Numbered from the stretch's first letter, positions 1-9,545 are shown. The stretch is DNA of 61,465 bases from an uncultured Lachnospiraceae bacterium (GCA_900544445.1 UQVK01000013.1:1-61465); one strand, 5' to 3'. A program made the numbers and translations. The notes: generated by a model not told the origin, from the letters alone.

Positions 1-8
1 AGGGGAAA

Positions 9-1001
9 ATGAAAATGAATGGAAAAATTCATGTCAGGGATCTGCATACGAGGGATGTGTGCATTCTTCCCAGCAGGGAAGAACGGAAATATTTTCTGTA
101 CGACTGTTTTGCCAGGCCGGGACAGAAAGGGCGTGCGGTGAATGTCCGGGAGAGCGATGATCTGATCTGGTGGTCGGAAAGCTATCCCGTGTTTGAACCG
201 GATGAGGATTTCTGGGGGCCGCTTGATTTCTGGGCGCCGGAATGCCACTACTGGCGGGGAAAATATTACCTGATCAGTTCCTTTCGCGCGCCGGGCGGAT
301 ACCGGGGCTGTCAGTTTCTGGAGGCGGATACCCCGAGAGGCCCCTTTGTACCGAAGAAGAACGGCCCGGCCACCCCTGCGGACTGGCAGTGCCTGGATGG
401 AACCCTGTATGAGGACAGAAAAGGAAATCCCTGGATGCTGTTCTGTCATGAATGGCTTCAGGTACAGGACGGCCAGATCTGCGCCATCCGTATGAAGGAG
501 GATCTGTCAGACTCCGTCGGAGAGCCTGTCATTCTGTTCCGCGCTTCGGAAGCGCCCTGGAAGTTCACCGATCCGTCGGGCCTGTGGAAGCTGACCGAGC
601 CTCAGCCCCGGATGGGCTGGGCCAGGGTGACGGACGGCCCTTATCTGTACCGGGCGAAGAACGGAGAGCTTCTCATGGTCTGGAGCAGCTTTTCCAATAC
701 GGCCTACACCTGCGGCTATGCCCGTTCTCTGTCCGGGGAGATCACCGGGCCCTGGAAGCAGGAGCCGGAGCCCCTGTTCAGCCAGGACGGCGGCCATTCC
801 ATGCTTTTTACGGATTTTAAGGATAGGCTTTTGATGTGCCTGCATTCTCCCAACAGGAGCGGCCAGGAGCGGATGCTCCTGTTTGAGATGGAGGATGAGG
901 ACGGACATCTGCGCATCCGCAATGAGCTGACCGGAAACTGGATGTACAACAAATATACTCCGGACGGCGGGGATAAGTGGGAGCTGGAGGAAACGACTTA
1001 A
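9..1001 (+). CDS. GH43-type glycoside hydrolase (five-bladed beta-propeller)
   Basis: Likely intracellular arabinosidase/xylosidase-type hydrolase acting on oligosaccharides; no signal peptide is visible. The 330-residue protein has the repeating Trp/Gly/Asp-rich blade pattern of GH43/GH32-type propellers, with segments such as WAPECHYWRGKYYL, DGTLYEDRKGNPWMLF and VTDGPYLYRAKNGELLMVW. The length suits a single-domain GH43 without an accessory module. AGGGG at 1-5 precedes the ATG at 9, so the gene looks complete although it begins at the window edge. It is probably the last gene of a glycan operon that starts outside the window. Substrate cannot be read from sequence. The family call is good, the exact specificity unknown. 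Confidence 0.8.
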   Translation: MKMNGKIHVRDLHTRDVCILPSREERKYFLYDCFARPGQKGRAVNVRESDDLIWWSESYPVFEPDEDFWGPLDFWAPECHYWRGKYYLISSFRAPGGYRGCQFLEADTPRGPFVPKKNGPATPADWQCLDGTLYEDRKGNPWMLFCHEWLQVQDGQICAIRMKEDLSDSVGEPVILFRASEAPWKFTDPSGLWKLTEPQPRMGWARVTDGPYLYRAKNGELLMVWSSFSNTAYTCGYARSLSGEITGPWKQEPEPLFSQDGGHSMLFTDFKDRLLMCLHSPNRSGQERMLLFEMEDEDGHLRIRNELTGNWMYNKYTPDGGDKWELEETT

Positions 1002-1067
1002 ATGGTACTTTCTGTCCGATTCAGGTGTTCTGCTCATGGACAGGCGGTGTATTTATTGCCGATGACA

Positions 1068-1076
1068 TGATACAAT
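1068..1076 (+). promoter_or_regulatory. Extended -10 promoter element before the Fic gene
   Basis: TGATACAAT forms a TGn extended -10 with a TACAAT hexamer, 49 bases before the Fic start codon. No clear -35 hexamer is visible, as is usual for extended -10 promoters. It would separate Fic transcription from the GH43 gene upstream. Confidence 0.45.
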
Positions 1077-1124
1077 ATACATCAGAAAAGAAGAAACAAT
1101 TCTGAAAAAAGCGGAGGAAAGCAG

Positions 1125-2015
1125 ATGCGGTACCTTTCAGTGAAAGAAATGGCAGAGAAATGGGGCGTTTCGGAACGCAGCGTGAGAAATTACTGTGCAC
1201 AGGGCCGCGTCCCCGGCGCTTTTCTTACAGGAAAAATCTGGAATATCCCAGATAATGCCCAAAAGCCGGAGCGTTCCAATAAATGGGAAAAGAAGCCGGT
1301 TACCCTGCTTGATATTCTGAGGACGGAAAAAGCAGGCAGATATTCCGGCGGTATCTACCATAAAACACAGATTGAACTGACCTATAATTCCAATCATATC
1401 GAAGGAAGCCGTCTGACTCACGAGCAGACCAGATACATTTTTGAAACCAATACGATAGGTGTGGAAAGGGAAGCGATTAATGTAGATGATGTGATCGAAA
1501 CGGTAAATCACTTTCGCTGTATCGACAGAATCATTGACCGGGCAGAGATGGAACTGACGGAAAAAATGATCCGGGAACTTCATCTGATCCTGAAAAGCGG
1601 AACCAGTGATTCCAGAAAAGACTGGTTTGCTGTAGGCGCCTATAAAAAGCTGCCGAACGAAGTCGGCGGGATGGAGACGGCTCTTCCGGAAGAGGTTCCC
1701 GGAAAAATGAAAAGGCTGATAGCGGAGTATGGCTCAAAAAAAGAAAAGACGCTGGAAGACATTCTGGACTTCCATGTGAAATTTGAGAGAATCCATCCGT
1801 TTCAGGACGGCAACGGCCGGGTTGGAAGACTGATCCTGTTTAAGGAATGTCTGAAATATAAGATTGTTCCATTTATTATCGAAGATGACCTGAAGATGTT
1901 TTACTACCGCGGACTGAAAGAATGGGACAGGGAAAAAGGGTATCTGACCGATACCTGTCTGACGGCGCAGGACAGATATAAGGCGTATCTGGATTACTTC
2001 AGGATAAAATATTAG
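1125..2015 (+). CDS. Fic domain protein with N-terminal DNA-binding HTH
   Basis: Predicted protein AMP-transferase (or related nucleotide transferase) that modifies a hydroxyl side chain of a target protein. Residues 1-48 form an excisionase/MerR-like helix-turn-helix (SVKEMAEKWGVSERSVRNYC). Residues 224-235 carry the complete Fic motif HPFQDGNGRVGR with the catalytic His. Residues 89-94, SNHIEG, match the inhibitory (S/T)xxxE(G/N) motif placed N-terminal to the Fic core, as in class II Fic proteins, so activity is expected to be autoinhibited. A GGAGG site precedes the ATG. There is no antitoxin neighbour. The HTH suggests it may also control its own promoter, which is inference. Confidence 0.88.
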   Translation: MRYLSVKEMAEKWGVSERSVRNYCAQGRVPGAFLTGKIWNIPDNAQKPERSNKWEKKPVTLLDILRTEKAGRYSGGIYHKTQIELTYNSNHIEGSRLTHEQTRYIFETNTIGVEREAINVDDVIETVNHFRCIDRIIDRAEMELTEKMIRELHLILKSGTSDSRKDWFAVGAYKKLPNEVGGMETALPEEVPGKMKRLIAEYGSKKEKTLEDILDFHVKFERIHPFQDGNGRVGRLILFKECLKYKIVPFIIEDDLKMFYYRGLKEWDREKGYLTDTCLTAQDRYKAYLDYFRIKY

Positions 2016-2056
2016 CGGACAGCGAAGGAAAGCAGAACAGCAGGAGGGAGAGTGTT

Positions 2057-4555
2057 ATGCTTCAGGCATCCAGAAGAAAAAGCAGAGCAATTACAGAAGC
2101 AACCAGAGAGGAAAACGCCCTTTTCCTCACATCAGAAGCCGGAATCATCCGTCTGATTCCGCAGACGGACCGGGCGGTCCGGGTTTCCTGGACAGAAAAC
2201 GGAAGTTTTGGAAAGGAACAGGGGGACGAATATGCGGATCTGTCCGGCTCCTTTACATGTCCGGATACCCGGAACTGGAAATGGACGGAAAACGACCGGG
2301 AAATCCGGCTGGAAACGGCGCAGCTTCATCTGATCGTGGCGCGTGACACCGGCTCCATCCGGTATGAGCGCCCGGACGGGACGGCGCTTTTGGCGGAACG
2401 GGCATGGGAGAGCAAAACAACAGAAGAATACGATGCTTTCCGCCCGGTGATCAATGAAAATACCCGGGTGGAGGAAGTGGCAACGCCGGACGGGATCAAG
2501 AAGAGAATTAAGGAAGCGGACCGGGTATTCGACAGAAAGCTGTGCCGTACCAGACTGTATCTGGATTTTGTGCCGGGAGAGCGGTTGTACGGACTGGGGC
2601 AGGCGGAGGAAGGCGTATGGAATCTGCGGCATACCACCCAGTACCTGCACCAGGCCAATCTGAAGATCGCCATTCCTCTGCTCCTTTCCGGAAACGGCTA
2701 TGGTATCCTGCTGTCCACTCAGGGAACGGCGGTATTTAGCGATACGCAGTACGGCTCCTATCTTTACACGGAAGCGGATGAATATCTGGATTATTATTTT
2801 CTGGCGGGAAACCCGGATGAAGTGATCGGACAGTTCCGTGCTCTGACGGGGCGGGCGGCCATGCTTCCGAAGTGGGCGTTCGGCTATATCCAGTCCCAGG
2901 AGCGGTATGAGTCGGCGCAGGAGCTTGTGGAGACGGCGGAGGAATTCCGCAGGAGGGGCATCGGGCTGGACGCTCTGGTGCTGGACTGGATGTCCTGGAC
3001 AGGGGATCTGTGGGGCCAGAAAACCTTCGATCCGGAGCGCTTCCCCGATCCGGCGGCCATGACGGGCGCGCTGCATGAGAAGAATGTGCATTTCATGATC
3101 TCCATCTGGCCGAACATGAACGCGGAATGCGATAATTACCGGGAGTTTCAGGAGGCGGGACTGCTGCTGCCTGGCAGCGAGATCTATGACGCCTTCCGGG
3201 AGGAAGGACGGAAGCTGTACTGGAAGCAGACGGAGGAAGGGCTGTTCCGGTACGGGATCGACGCCTGGTGGTGCGATTCCTGCGAGCCGGTGACACCGGA
3301 ATGGAGCCGGAAGCTGAAACCGGAGCCGGGAGAGATGTATCACGAATATCTGGAAGCAGCGTCTGAGATCATGCCCCGTCAGAAGGCGAACGCTTACGGC
3401 ATGTATCATGCCAGAGCGGTTTATGAAGGACAGAGAGACTGCGCCGCACGTTTCCTGTCCGGCGCGCCGGAAGAGAATGCGGACAGCCGGCAGGATCAGT
3501 CCCCCATGCCTTTTCGTGAAAAGCGGGTGGTCAATCTGACCCGGAGCGGCTGGGCAGGAAGCCAGAGGTACGGAACGATCCTCTGGTCGGGTGACATCTC
3601 TGCCAGCTGGGAGACTCTGCGCCGCCAGATCGCTGCGGGACTGCATTTCTGCGCCAGCGGTATGCCCTACTGGACGCTGGACATCGGTGCCTTTTTTACG
3701 AAAAAGGGAAATACCTGGTTCTGGAATGGGGAATATGAGAGCGGCTGTCAGGATCCGGCGTACCGGGAGCTGTACGTGAGATGGTTTCAGTATGGCGCTT
3801 TTCTGCCTGTTTTCCGGAGCCATGGAACGGACTGCCGAAGGGAGCCATGGCAGTTTGCGTCAGGGCAGTTTGAGCCGGGGCAGTCCGGCGCGTCGGGAGA
3901 GCCCTTTTATGAAGCGATCCTTTCCGCCATCCGGGGAAGATACCGGCTGCTTCCCTACATCTATTCTCTGGCAGGAGCGGTCTGGAGAGAAAATGGCACC
4001 ATGATGCGCCCGCTGGTCTTTGATTTTCCGCAGGATGAGAAGGCGGCTGGCATCATGGATGCATATATGTTCGGGCCAAACCTTCTGATCTGCCCGATTA
4101 CGGAGTCCATGGAAGGGGAGGAATCCGTCCGGACGGTATATCTTCCGGCGGGGACGGACTGGTATGATTTTTATACGGAAGAACGTTATGAAGGAGGCCG
4201 GGAGATTGAGGCCCGTGCCGGGATCGATCACATTCCGGTTTATGTGAAGGCCGGTTCCATCCTGCCGGTGATGGAGCCGGGTGAGAGTACGGCAGAAATG
4301 GAAGGCAGGAAGATTTGGCTGCAGATTTACGCGGGAGCGGATGGAAGCTTTGCCCTGTATGAGGATGCGGGAGACGGTTATGGATACGAAAAGGGAGAAT
4401 ACTGCGTGACACAGATCCGCTATCAGGATGAGAGCGGGAAGGTGGAATGGGATTCCGAAGGGGATCTGGGATTCCGGAAGGGAGATTTTCTGATCCGCCA
4501 GATCGGGAAGAGGCGGACGAAAGCCGCGGCCTTTCGTCCTGGAAATATGTGCTGA
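2057..4555 (+). CDS. GH31 family alpha-glycosidase
   Basis: A cytoplasmic alpha-glucosidase/alpha-xylosidase-type enzyme of 832 residues. Visible GH31 marks are the barrel strand LDALVLDWMSWTGDLWG, the nucleophile region GIDAWWCDSCEP with Asp407, the proton-donor region LWSGDISASWETL with Asp513, and RSHGTD further on. The C-terminal part has the usual proximal and distal beta domains (SILPVMEPGES). The start is the ATG after GGAGGGAG. It is followed after about 40 bases by a second GH31, so the two are probably co-transcribed. The nucleophile loop WCDS differs from the KTDFGE of the neighbour, so the two likely prefer different linkages. Confidence 0.88.
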   Translation: MLQASRRKSRAITEATREENALFLTSEAGIIRLIPQTDRAVRVSWTENGSFGKEQGDEYADLSGSFTCPDTRNWKWTENDREIRLETAQLHLIVARDTGSIRYERPDGTALLAERAWESKTTEEYDAFRPVINENTRVEEVATPDGIKKRIKEADRVFDRKLCRTRLYLDFVPGERLYGLGQAEEGVWNLRHTTQYLHQANLKIAIPLLLSGNGYGILLSTQGTAVFSDTQYGSYLYTEADEYLDYYFLAGNPDEVIGQFRALTGRAAMLPKWAFGYIQSQERYESAQELVETAEEFRRRGIGLDALVLDWMSWTGDLWGQKTFDPERFPDPAAMTGALHEKNVHFMISIWPNMNAECDNYREFQEAGLLLPGSEIYDAFREEGRKLYWKQTEEGLFRYGIDAWWCDSCEPVTPEWSRKLKPEPGEMYHEYLEAASEIMPRQKANAYGMYHARAVYEGQRDCAARFLSGAPEENADSRQDQSPMPFREKRVVNLTRSGWAGSQRYGTILWSGDISASWETLRRQIAAGLHFCASGMPYWTLDIGAFFTKKGNTWFWNGEYESGCQDPAYRELYVRWFQYGAFLPVFRSHGTDCRREPWQFASGQFEPGQSGASGEPFYEAILSAIRGRYRLLPYIYSLAGAVWRENGTMMRPLVFDFPQDEKAAGIMDAYMFGPNLLICPITESMEGEESVRTVYLPAGTDWYDFYTEERYEGGREIEARAGIDHIPVYVKAGSILPVMEPGESTAEMEGRKIWLQIYAGADGSFALYEDAGDGYGYEKGEYCVTQIRYQDESGKVEWDSEGDLGFRKGDFLIRQIGKRRTKAAAFRPGNMC

Positions 4556-4593
4556 CAGAAAAAACTCCAGACTGGGAAAAGGAGAATACCGAC

Positions 4594-6843
4594 ATGAAAT
4601 TTACAGACGGATACTGGTGTGTAAAAAAGGAAATGACGCCGCTTTATGCCGTGGAATACGCAGACAGCAGAAGAAACGGAGAGGAGCTTACCATCTATGC
4701 GCCGGGGAAACATATCGCAAACCGGGGAGACTGTCTGAATCTGGGAATGCTGACCATCCGCCTTTCCAGTCCGATGGAGGATGTGATTAAGGTATCCATC
4801 TCCCATTTTGACGGAACGGCGTATAGGGGTCCTTTTGCGGAAATCAAAAATACGGCGCCCCATGTGAGGATTGAGGAAAACGAAGAGTTTCTGCTCTATC
4901 AGTCCGGCGAAACAAAAGCTGTGGTGGACAAGCGTCCTGATTCCTGGGGGATCCGTTTCCTGGACGGAGACAGGGAGCTGACCAGTACAGGGTTTCGGAA
5001 TATGGCAAATATCAGAAACAACGAAACCGGCAGAACCTATACGGTGGAAGCCCTCGCCATCGATGTGGATGAATCCATATACGGACTGGGCGAACGTTTT
5101 ACCCCTTTCGTCAAAAACGGACAGGTCGTGGAGATGTGGAACGAGGACGGCGGTACATCCAGCGAAATTGCCTATAAAAACATTCCCTTTTACATAACAA
5201 ATAAGGGCTATGGTGTTTTGGTGGATAACGAGGGAGACGTGTCCTTTGAGATCGCAAGTGAGAAGGTGGAGAGAGTCCAGTTCTCCGTGGAGGGGGAACG
5301 GCTGGATTACTATGTGATCAACGGAAAGACGCCGAAGGGAACCATTGAGAAGTATACGGAGCTTGCCGGAAAGCCGGCGCTTCCCCCGGCATGGTCCTTT
5401 GGACTCTGGCTCACGACTTCTTTTACCACCGATTATGATGAAGCGACCACCAGCAGCTTCATTCAGGGAATGGCGGACAGAGACATTCCCCTTCATGTAT
5501 TCCATTTTGACTGCTACTGGATGGAAGCCTTCGAGTGGTGTAATTTCACTTGGGATCCTGCGACCTTCCCGGACCCGGAGGGTATGCTGAAGCGGTATCA
5601 CGACAGGGGGCTGAAGATCTGCGTATGGATCAATCCCTATATCGGACAGAAATCCCCGCTGTTTCAGGAAGGAATGGAGCAGGGCTATCTTTTGAAAAAG
5701 ACGAACGGGGACGTGTGGCAGACGGATATGTGGCAGGCGGGAATGGGACTGGTGGACTTTACCAATCCGGATGCCGCCGCATGGTATCAGGGAAAGCTGA
5801 AAACCCTGCTCGACATGGGCGTGGACTGCTTCAAAACGGATTTCGGGGAAAGAATCCCGGTGAAGGACATCGCCTGGTTCGATGGATCGGACCCGGTGAA
5901 GATGCATAATTACTATACGTACCTGTACAATAAGGCCGTTTTTGAACTGCTGGAAAGAGAGCGGGGAGAGGGCGAGGCCGTGCTTTTCGCCCGCTCGGCG
6001 ACGGTGGGAGGACAGAAATTCCCGGCCCACTGGGGCGGAGACTGTTCTGCAACCTATCCATCCATGGCAGAAACGTTAAGAAGCGGACTGTCCCTTTCCT
6101 GCGCAGGCTTTGGATTCTGGAGCCATGACATCAGCGGATTTGAAAGCACGGCTCCGGCGGATATTTACAAAAGATGGTGCCAGTTCGGCCTGCTGAGCTC
6201 TCACAGCCGTCTGCACGGCTCCAGCTCCTACCGCGTACCCTGGCTTTTTGATGAAGAGGCCTGTGACGTGCTGCGAAAATTTGTGAAATTGAAGTGCAGC
6301 CTCATGCCCTATCTTTACCGACAGGCGGTTCTTTCCCATGAGCACGGAACGCCCGTGCTGCGCCCCATGTTTGTGGAATTTCCAGAGGACCGCAGCTGTG
6401 AAACCCTGGACCGACAGTATATGCTGGGAGACAGCCTGCTGGCGGCGCCCATTTTCAAATCGTCCGGCGAAGTGGAGTATTACGTGCCGGAGGGCAGGTG
6501 GTATAATATCCTTACGGAGGAGGAAGTGGCCGGAGGAAAATGGCACAAAGAGAGCTACGATTATTTTCATATGCCCCTGCTGCTTAAGCCCAATACCATT
6601 CTGGCCGTAGGCGCTGAGGACTCCAGGCCGGATTATGCCTATGCCGACGGAGTAACCCTGTATCTGAGCCTGTTTGAGGACGGTGCGGAGGCAGAAACTG
6701 AAGTTACCGATCTGAAAGGGAAAACGGTTCTTACCGCACGCGCGGTGAGGAGGGGCGGCGCCATCCGGGTACATACCGAAGGGGAAAACCGGAATATACG
6801 CATCCGGTCCCTGGAAGAAGAGCTGGAAGTCATAATAGAATAA
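4594..6843 (+). CDS. yicI: GH31 alpha-xylosidase, YicI type
   Basis: A cytoplasmic exo-alpha-xylosidase releasing xylose from isoprimeverose-like ends of xyloglucan oligosaccharides. With the ATG at 4594 (after AAAAGGAGA) the protein has 749 residues, close to the 772 of E. coli YicI. The nucleophile motif FKTDFGE places Asp at residue 416, and the acid/base motif HWGGDCSAT places Asp at 483; both positions agree almost exactly with YicI (416 and 482). An upstream in-frame ATG at 4447 lies inside the preceding gene and lacks a ribosome site, so it was not chosen. The family is clear; alpha-xylosidase specificity is by similarity of the motifs. Confidence 0.87.
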   Translation: MKFTDGYWCVKKEMTPLYAVEYADSRRNGEELTIYAPGKHIANRGDCLNLGMLTIRLSSPMEDVIKVSISHFDGTAYRGPFAEIKNTAPHVRIEENEEFLLYQSGETKAVVDKRPDSWGIRFLDGDRELTSTGFRNMANIRNNETGRTYTVEALAIDVDESIYGLGERFTPFVKNGQVVEMWNEDGGTSSEIAYKNIPFYITNKGYGVLVDNEGDVSFEIASEKVERVQFSVEGERLDYYVINGKTPKGTIEKYTELAGKPALPPAWSFGLWLTTSFTTDYDEATTSSFIQGMADRDIPLHVFHFDCYWMEAFEWCNFTWDPATFPDPEGMLKRYHDRGLKICVWINPYIGQKSPLFQEGMEQGYLLKKTNGDVWQTDMWQAGMGLVDFTNPDAAAWYQGKLKTLLDMGVDCFKTDFGERIPVKDIAWFDGSDPVKMHNYYTYLYNKAVFELLERERGEGEAVLFARSATVGGQKFPAHWGGDCSATYPSMAETLRSGLSLSCAGFGFWSHDISGFESTAPADIYKRWCQFGLLSSHSRLHGSSSYRVPWLFDEEACDVLRKFVKLKCSLMPYLYRQAVLSHEHGTPVLRPMFVEFPEDRSCETLDRQYMLGDSLLAAPIFKSSGEVEYYVPEGRWYNILTEEEVAGGKWHKESYDYFHMPLLLKPNTILAVGAEDSRPDYAYADGVTLYLSLFEDGAEAETEVTDLKGKTVLTARAVRRGGAIRVHTEGENRNIRIRSLEEELEVIIE

Positions 6844-6869
6844 AAAGAACGTTTGAAAGGGGAGATACC

Positions 6870-7574
6870 ATGCAATATACGATTCTGATCGCGGAGGATG
6901 ACGGGGATATCGTAGAGCTTCTGCGGCTGTATCTGGAAAACAGCGGCTACCGCGTCATATCCGCCGATAATGGAGAAAAGGCGCTGGAGCTGATGAAAAG
7001 GGAGCATGTGGATCTGGCGCTTCTGGATGTGATGATGCCTCAGATGGATGGATATGAGCTGACCAGACAGATCAGAAAAATCAGCAATATTCCCATTCTG
7101 ATTTTATCGGCAAGGGATCAGGACTACGACCGGATTCTGGGGCTGAATCTGGGAGCGGACGACTATCTGACCAAGCCCTTTAACCCCATGGAGGTGGCAG
7201 CCCGGATCAATTCCAATCTCCGGCGTTTCTATGAGCTGGGAGCGGCAGCAGGGGAGGCGGGACGGCCGGATCGGATCACGCTGGGCGAGCTGTGCCTGGA
7301 CGCTGGAGCGATGACGGTAACCAAAAACGGGGAGCAGATTTTCCTCACGCCGACGGAATATAAGATTCTGCTGAAGCTGATGCGCTCCCCGGGCCGGGTG
7401 TATACGAAGGCGCAGATCTACGAGAGCATCAACGGGGAATTTTTTGAAAATGACGATAAAACGATGATGGTTCACGTTTCAAAGCTTCGCGAAAAGATTG
7501 AGGACGATCCCAAAAATCCGCGGTATATCAAAACGGTAAGGGGGCTTGGATATAAAATTGAAGACCGGAAATAG
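6870..7574 (+). CDS. OmpR/PhoB-family response regulator
   Basis: DNA-binding response regulator of 234 residues. The receiver domain (about 1-120) has the acidic pair EDD at residues 9-11, the phosphoacceptor Asp53 in LLDVMMPQMDG and the KPF motif with Lys near 102. The C-terminal winged helix (about 135-232) ends in YIKTVRGLGYKIE, typical of OmpR/VanR-like proteins. The start follows GAAAGGGGAGA. Its 3' end overlaps the likely start of the histidine kinase gene, so the pair is translationally coupled. The signal and the regulon are unknown. Position after the GH31 genes does not prove a role in sugar sensing. Confidence 0.93.
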   Translation: MQYTILIAEDDGDIVELLRLYLENSGYRVISADNGEKALELMKREHVDLALLDVMMPQMDGYELTRQIRKISNIPILILSARDQDYDRILGLNLGADDYLTKPFNPMEVAARINSNLRRFYELGAAAGEAGRPDRITLGELCLDAGAMTVTKNGEQIFLTPTEYKILLKLMRSPGRVYTKAQIYESINGEFFENDDKTMMVHVSKLREKIEDDPKNPRYIKTVRGLGYKIEDRK

Positions 7575-9177
7575 AAGAAGGGAGGACCTGTTCCGTTTCC
7601 TGGCGGAAAACTATGCGTTTTTTACCATCATAAATCTGGTCATTCTGACAGGCATTTATCTGGTGATTACGGTATATGCGGATCATGTGGCGCCGACACC
7701 GAATGCGGCGGGGATGCTTGAGGTACTCGGAGATGTGGCGGATCAGGAGCTTGGGCGTCTGCCGGTAACCTCCTGGCTGGGGAAGGATTACGGATTCCTG
7801 GTTCTGGATGGAGAGGGAAACGTGATCTGCGAACAGGGAGATGCGCAGGGAAAAGCCTTTTCGAAAGAGGCGGTTTCCTGTATTCCGGTCTATGATGCGG
7901 AAAGCCGCATTCTGGTTGCAGAACTGCCGGAGGGAGCGGAGGGAGGAAGCTATCTGCTGACCCGTGCGGAGTATCTGGAGGATGGAAGTCTTGCCATTAC
8001 AGGATATGCCTTTCTGGATGAGAACCGGTTATGGAAATCGGGTACGATTCTAAAAAGGGAAACTCCGTTTACCGGGGAAGAGCTGGAATATCTGATGGGA
8101 CGTGACGGACGGGGACACAGTATATACAAGTACTCCTATGAAAATCCGGAGGGGCTTACGAGGCATGCCGTGTTCTGGATGCGGGAAGCCGGTTCGGAGG
8201 AATACCGTCTCTTCTATCGGGTGGTGGACGGGATCAAATGGTTTATCCTCCCGATCTATCTCGGCACGGCTGCCCTCTGCGTTTTCTGGCTGAGCCGGAG
8301 AGTGAAGCGGCTTCTTGCCCCGCTGAACGAAGCCGTGGCCAATCTGGCAGCCGACCGGCCCAGCGGGCTTGAGAGCTACAGCGGACCCGTGGAATTTAAG
8401 GAGCTTGCCGATAACTTTCTGCGCCTGGAGGAGGCGCTTCAGAAAAGCGAGGAGGAAAGGCAGCGGCTGGACGGAGAGCGGAGAAAGCTGCTTTCCGATA
8501 TTTCCCATGATCTGAAGACGCCCGTCACGGTGATTCAGGGCTATGCGGCCGCACTGAGGGATGGGCTGACGGCGCCGGAGGATCAGAAAAAATATCTGGA
8601 TACCATCTCCAGAAAAGCCGACCGGGTAAACGAACTGCTTCTGACCTTTCACGAGTACAGCAGGCTCGACCGCCCTGACATACCCGTCAGCAAAAGGCGG
8701 GAGGATCTCTGTGAGCTGGTTCAGGAATACTTTGCGGAGAGGTATCAGGAGCTGGAGCTTGCGGGGTTCGAGGTGGAAGCGTCCATTCCGGAGAAAAGCA
8801 TCTGGGCCTGTGTGGACCGGGCGCTTCTGCGGCGCGCCATGGAGAATATCGTGAACAATGCGGTTGCCTACAATCCGCCCGGAACGAAGCTGCTGGTGGA
8901 AGTGACAGAAGAGAAGGAACGCGCGAAAATCCGGATTGCGGATGACGGAAACGGAATTCCGGAGGAACTGAAGCGGGATCTGTTCCGGCCCTTCGTGACC
9001 GGAGACGCGGCGCGGGGGAGCGGGCATGGATCCGGACTGGGCCTTGCGATCACCGCAAAGATCCTGGAGCTTCATGGAGGAAGCGTGCGGCTGGACGAAA
9101 CCTCTCCTTTTGGAAAGGGGGCGGCGTTTGTCCTGTCCGTTCCCCTATTTGACAGGAATCCTTCCTCTGGCTTATAA
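7546..9177 (+). CDS. Membrane sensor histidine kinase
   Basis: Partner of the response regulator just upstream. It has two membrane segments, roughly residues 23-43 and 228-247, bracketing an extracytoplasmic sensing domain of about 185 residues. A HAMP-like linker follows, then HisKA with the phosphoacceptor His321 in SDISHDLKTPVTV, and HATPase_c with N box ENIVNNAVAYN, G1 DDGNGIP and G2 GSGHGSGLGLA. The start is uncertain: TTG at 7546 and TTG at 7558 both lie inside the regulator gene near AAGGGGG at 7538-7544, and no ATG is available before the first membrane segment. The promoter of the next gene lies inside its 3' end. Confidence 0.9.
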   Translation: MDIKLKTGNRRREDLFRFLAENYAFFTIINLVILTGIYLVITVYADHVAPTPNAAGMLEVLGDVADQELGRLPVTSWLGKDYGFLVLDGEGNVICEQGDAQGKAFSKEAVSCIPVYDAESRILVAELPEGAEGGSYLLTRAEYLEDGSLAITGYAFLDENRLWKSGTILKRETPFTGEELEYLMGRDGRGHSIYKYSYENPEGLTRHAVFWMREAGSEEYRLFYRVVDGIKWFILPIYLGTAALCVFWLSRRVKRLLAPLNEAVANLAADRPSGLESYSGPVEFKELADNFLRLEEALQKSEEERQRLDGERRKLLSDISHDLKTPVTVIQGYAAALRDGLTAPEDQKKYLDTISRKADRVNELLLTFHEYSRLDRPDIPVSKRREDLCELVQEYFAERYQELELAGFEVEASIPEKSIWACVDRALLRRAMENIVNNAVAYNPPGTKLLVEVTEEKERAKIRIADDGNGIPEELKRDLFRPFVTGDAARGSGHGSGLGLAITAKILELHGGSVRLDETSPFGKGAAFVLSVPLFDRNPSSGL

Positions 9178-9178
9178 T
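9149..9178 (+). promoter_or_regulatory. Promoter for the HicB-like gene
   Basis: A perfect TTGACA (9149-9154) and a perfect TATAAT (9173-9178) are separated by 18 bases, inside the end of the kinase gene and 33 bases before the HicB-like start. The small gene can therefore be transcribed alone. Confidence 0.7.
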
Positions 9179-9210
9179 GGGACGGAAATCATTCGGGAGG
9201 TTGTGAGATA

Positions 9211-9489
9211 ATGACATTTGTATATCCTGCTGTTTTTACCCCGCAGGCGGATGGAAGCGGATACCGCGCCAGTTTTCCGGATCTGGCCTGCTGTGAGGCG
9301 TTTGGAGCCGATATGGAGGATGCGATTGAAAACGCCATGGATGCGGCTTATAACTGGATCCTTTCCGAACTGGAGGAGGATGACTGCTTCCTGCCGAACC
9401 AGACGGCGATCGAAGATATTCCTCTGAAGGAGGGGGAAGTGGCCCGCAAGATCATGGTACGTGTGAAACTGCTTCCGGACAGTGAGTGA
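9211..9489 (+). CDS. HicB-like antitoxin-family protein (no HicA partner)
   Basis: A 92-residue protein with the HicB/UPF0150 fold signature: an opening beta strand (VYPAVFTPQADGSGYRASFPDL), then a segment rich in acid and Ala (AFGADMEDAIENAMDAAYNWI). In HicAB systems HicB binds and silences the HicA RNase. The usual small double-stranded-RNA-binding HicA is not seen on either side: the kinase ends upstream and about 250 bases of non-coding leader follow. It has no obvious C-terminal HTH or ribbon domain. It has its own strong promoter and a GGGAGG ribosome site. It may be an orphan regulator, or act on a HicA elsewhere. Confidence 0.8.
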   Translation: MTFVYPAVFTPQADGSGYRASFPDLACCEAFGADMEDAIENAMDAAYNWILSELEEDDCFLPNQTAIEDIPLKEGEVARKIMVRVKLLPDSE

Positions 9490-9517
9490 CGCCCTGAGCC
9501 TGAAAGGTTATAAAAAA

Positions 9518-9545
9518 TTTACACAAAATTTATTAAAATTATAAA
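9518..9545 (+). promoter_or_regulatory. Promoter of the phosphoribosyltransferase-ECF unit
   Basis: TTTACA (9518-9523) and TATAAA (9540-9545) are 16 bases apart in an AT-rich stretch. Transcription would start near 9552, giving a leader of about 190 bases before the first gene. Confidence 0.5.

Noticed and set aside
2132..6030. Long minus-strand open frames (563 and 535 codons) across the two GH31 genes
   Set aside because: Both are shadows of genes with verified catalytic motifs; translations are Pro/Arg/His-rich without recognisable folds.
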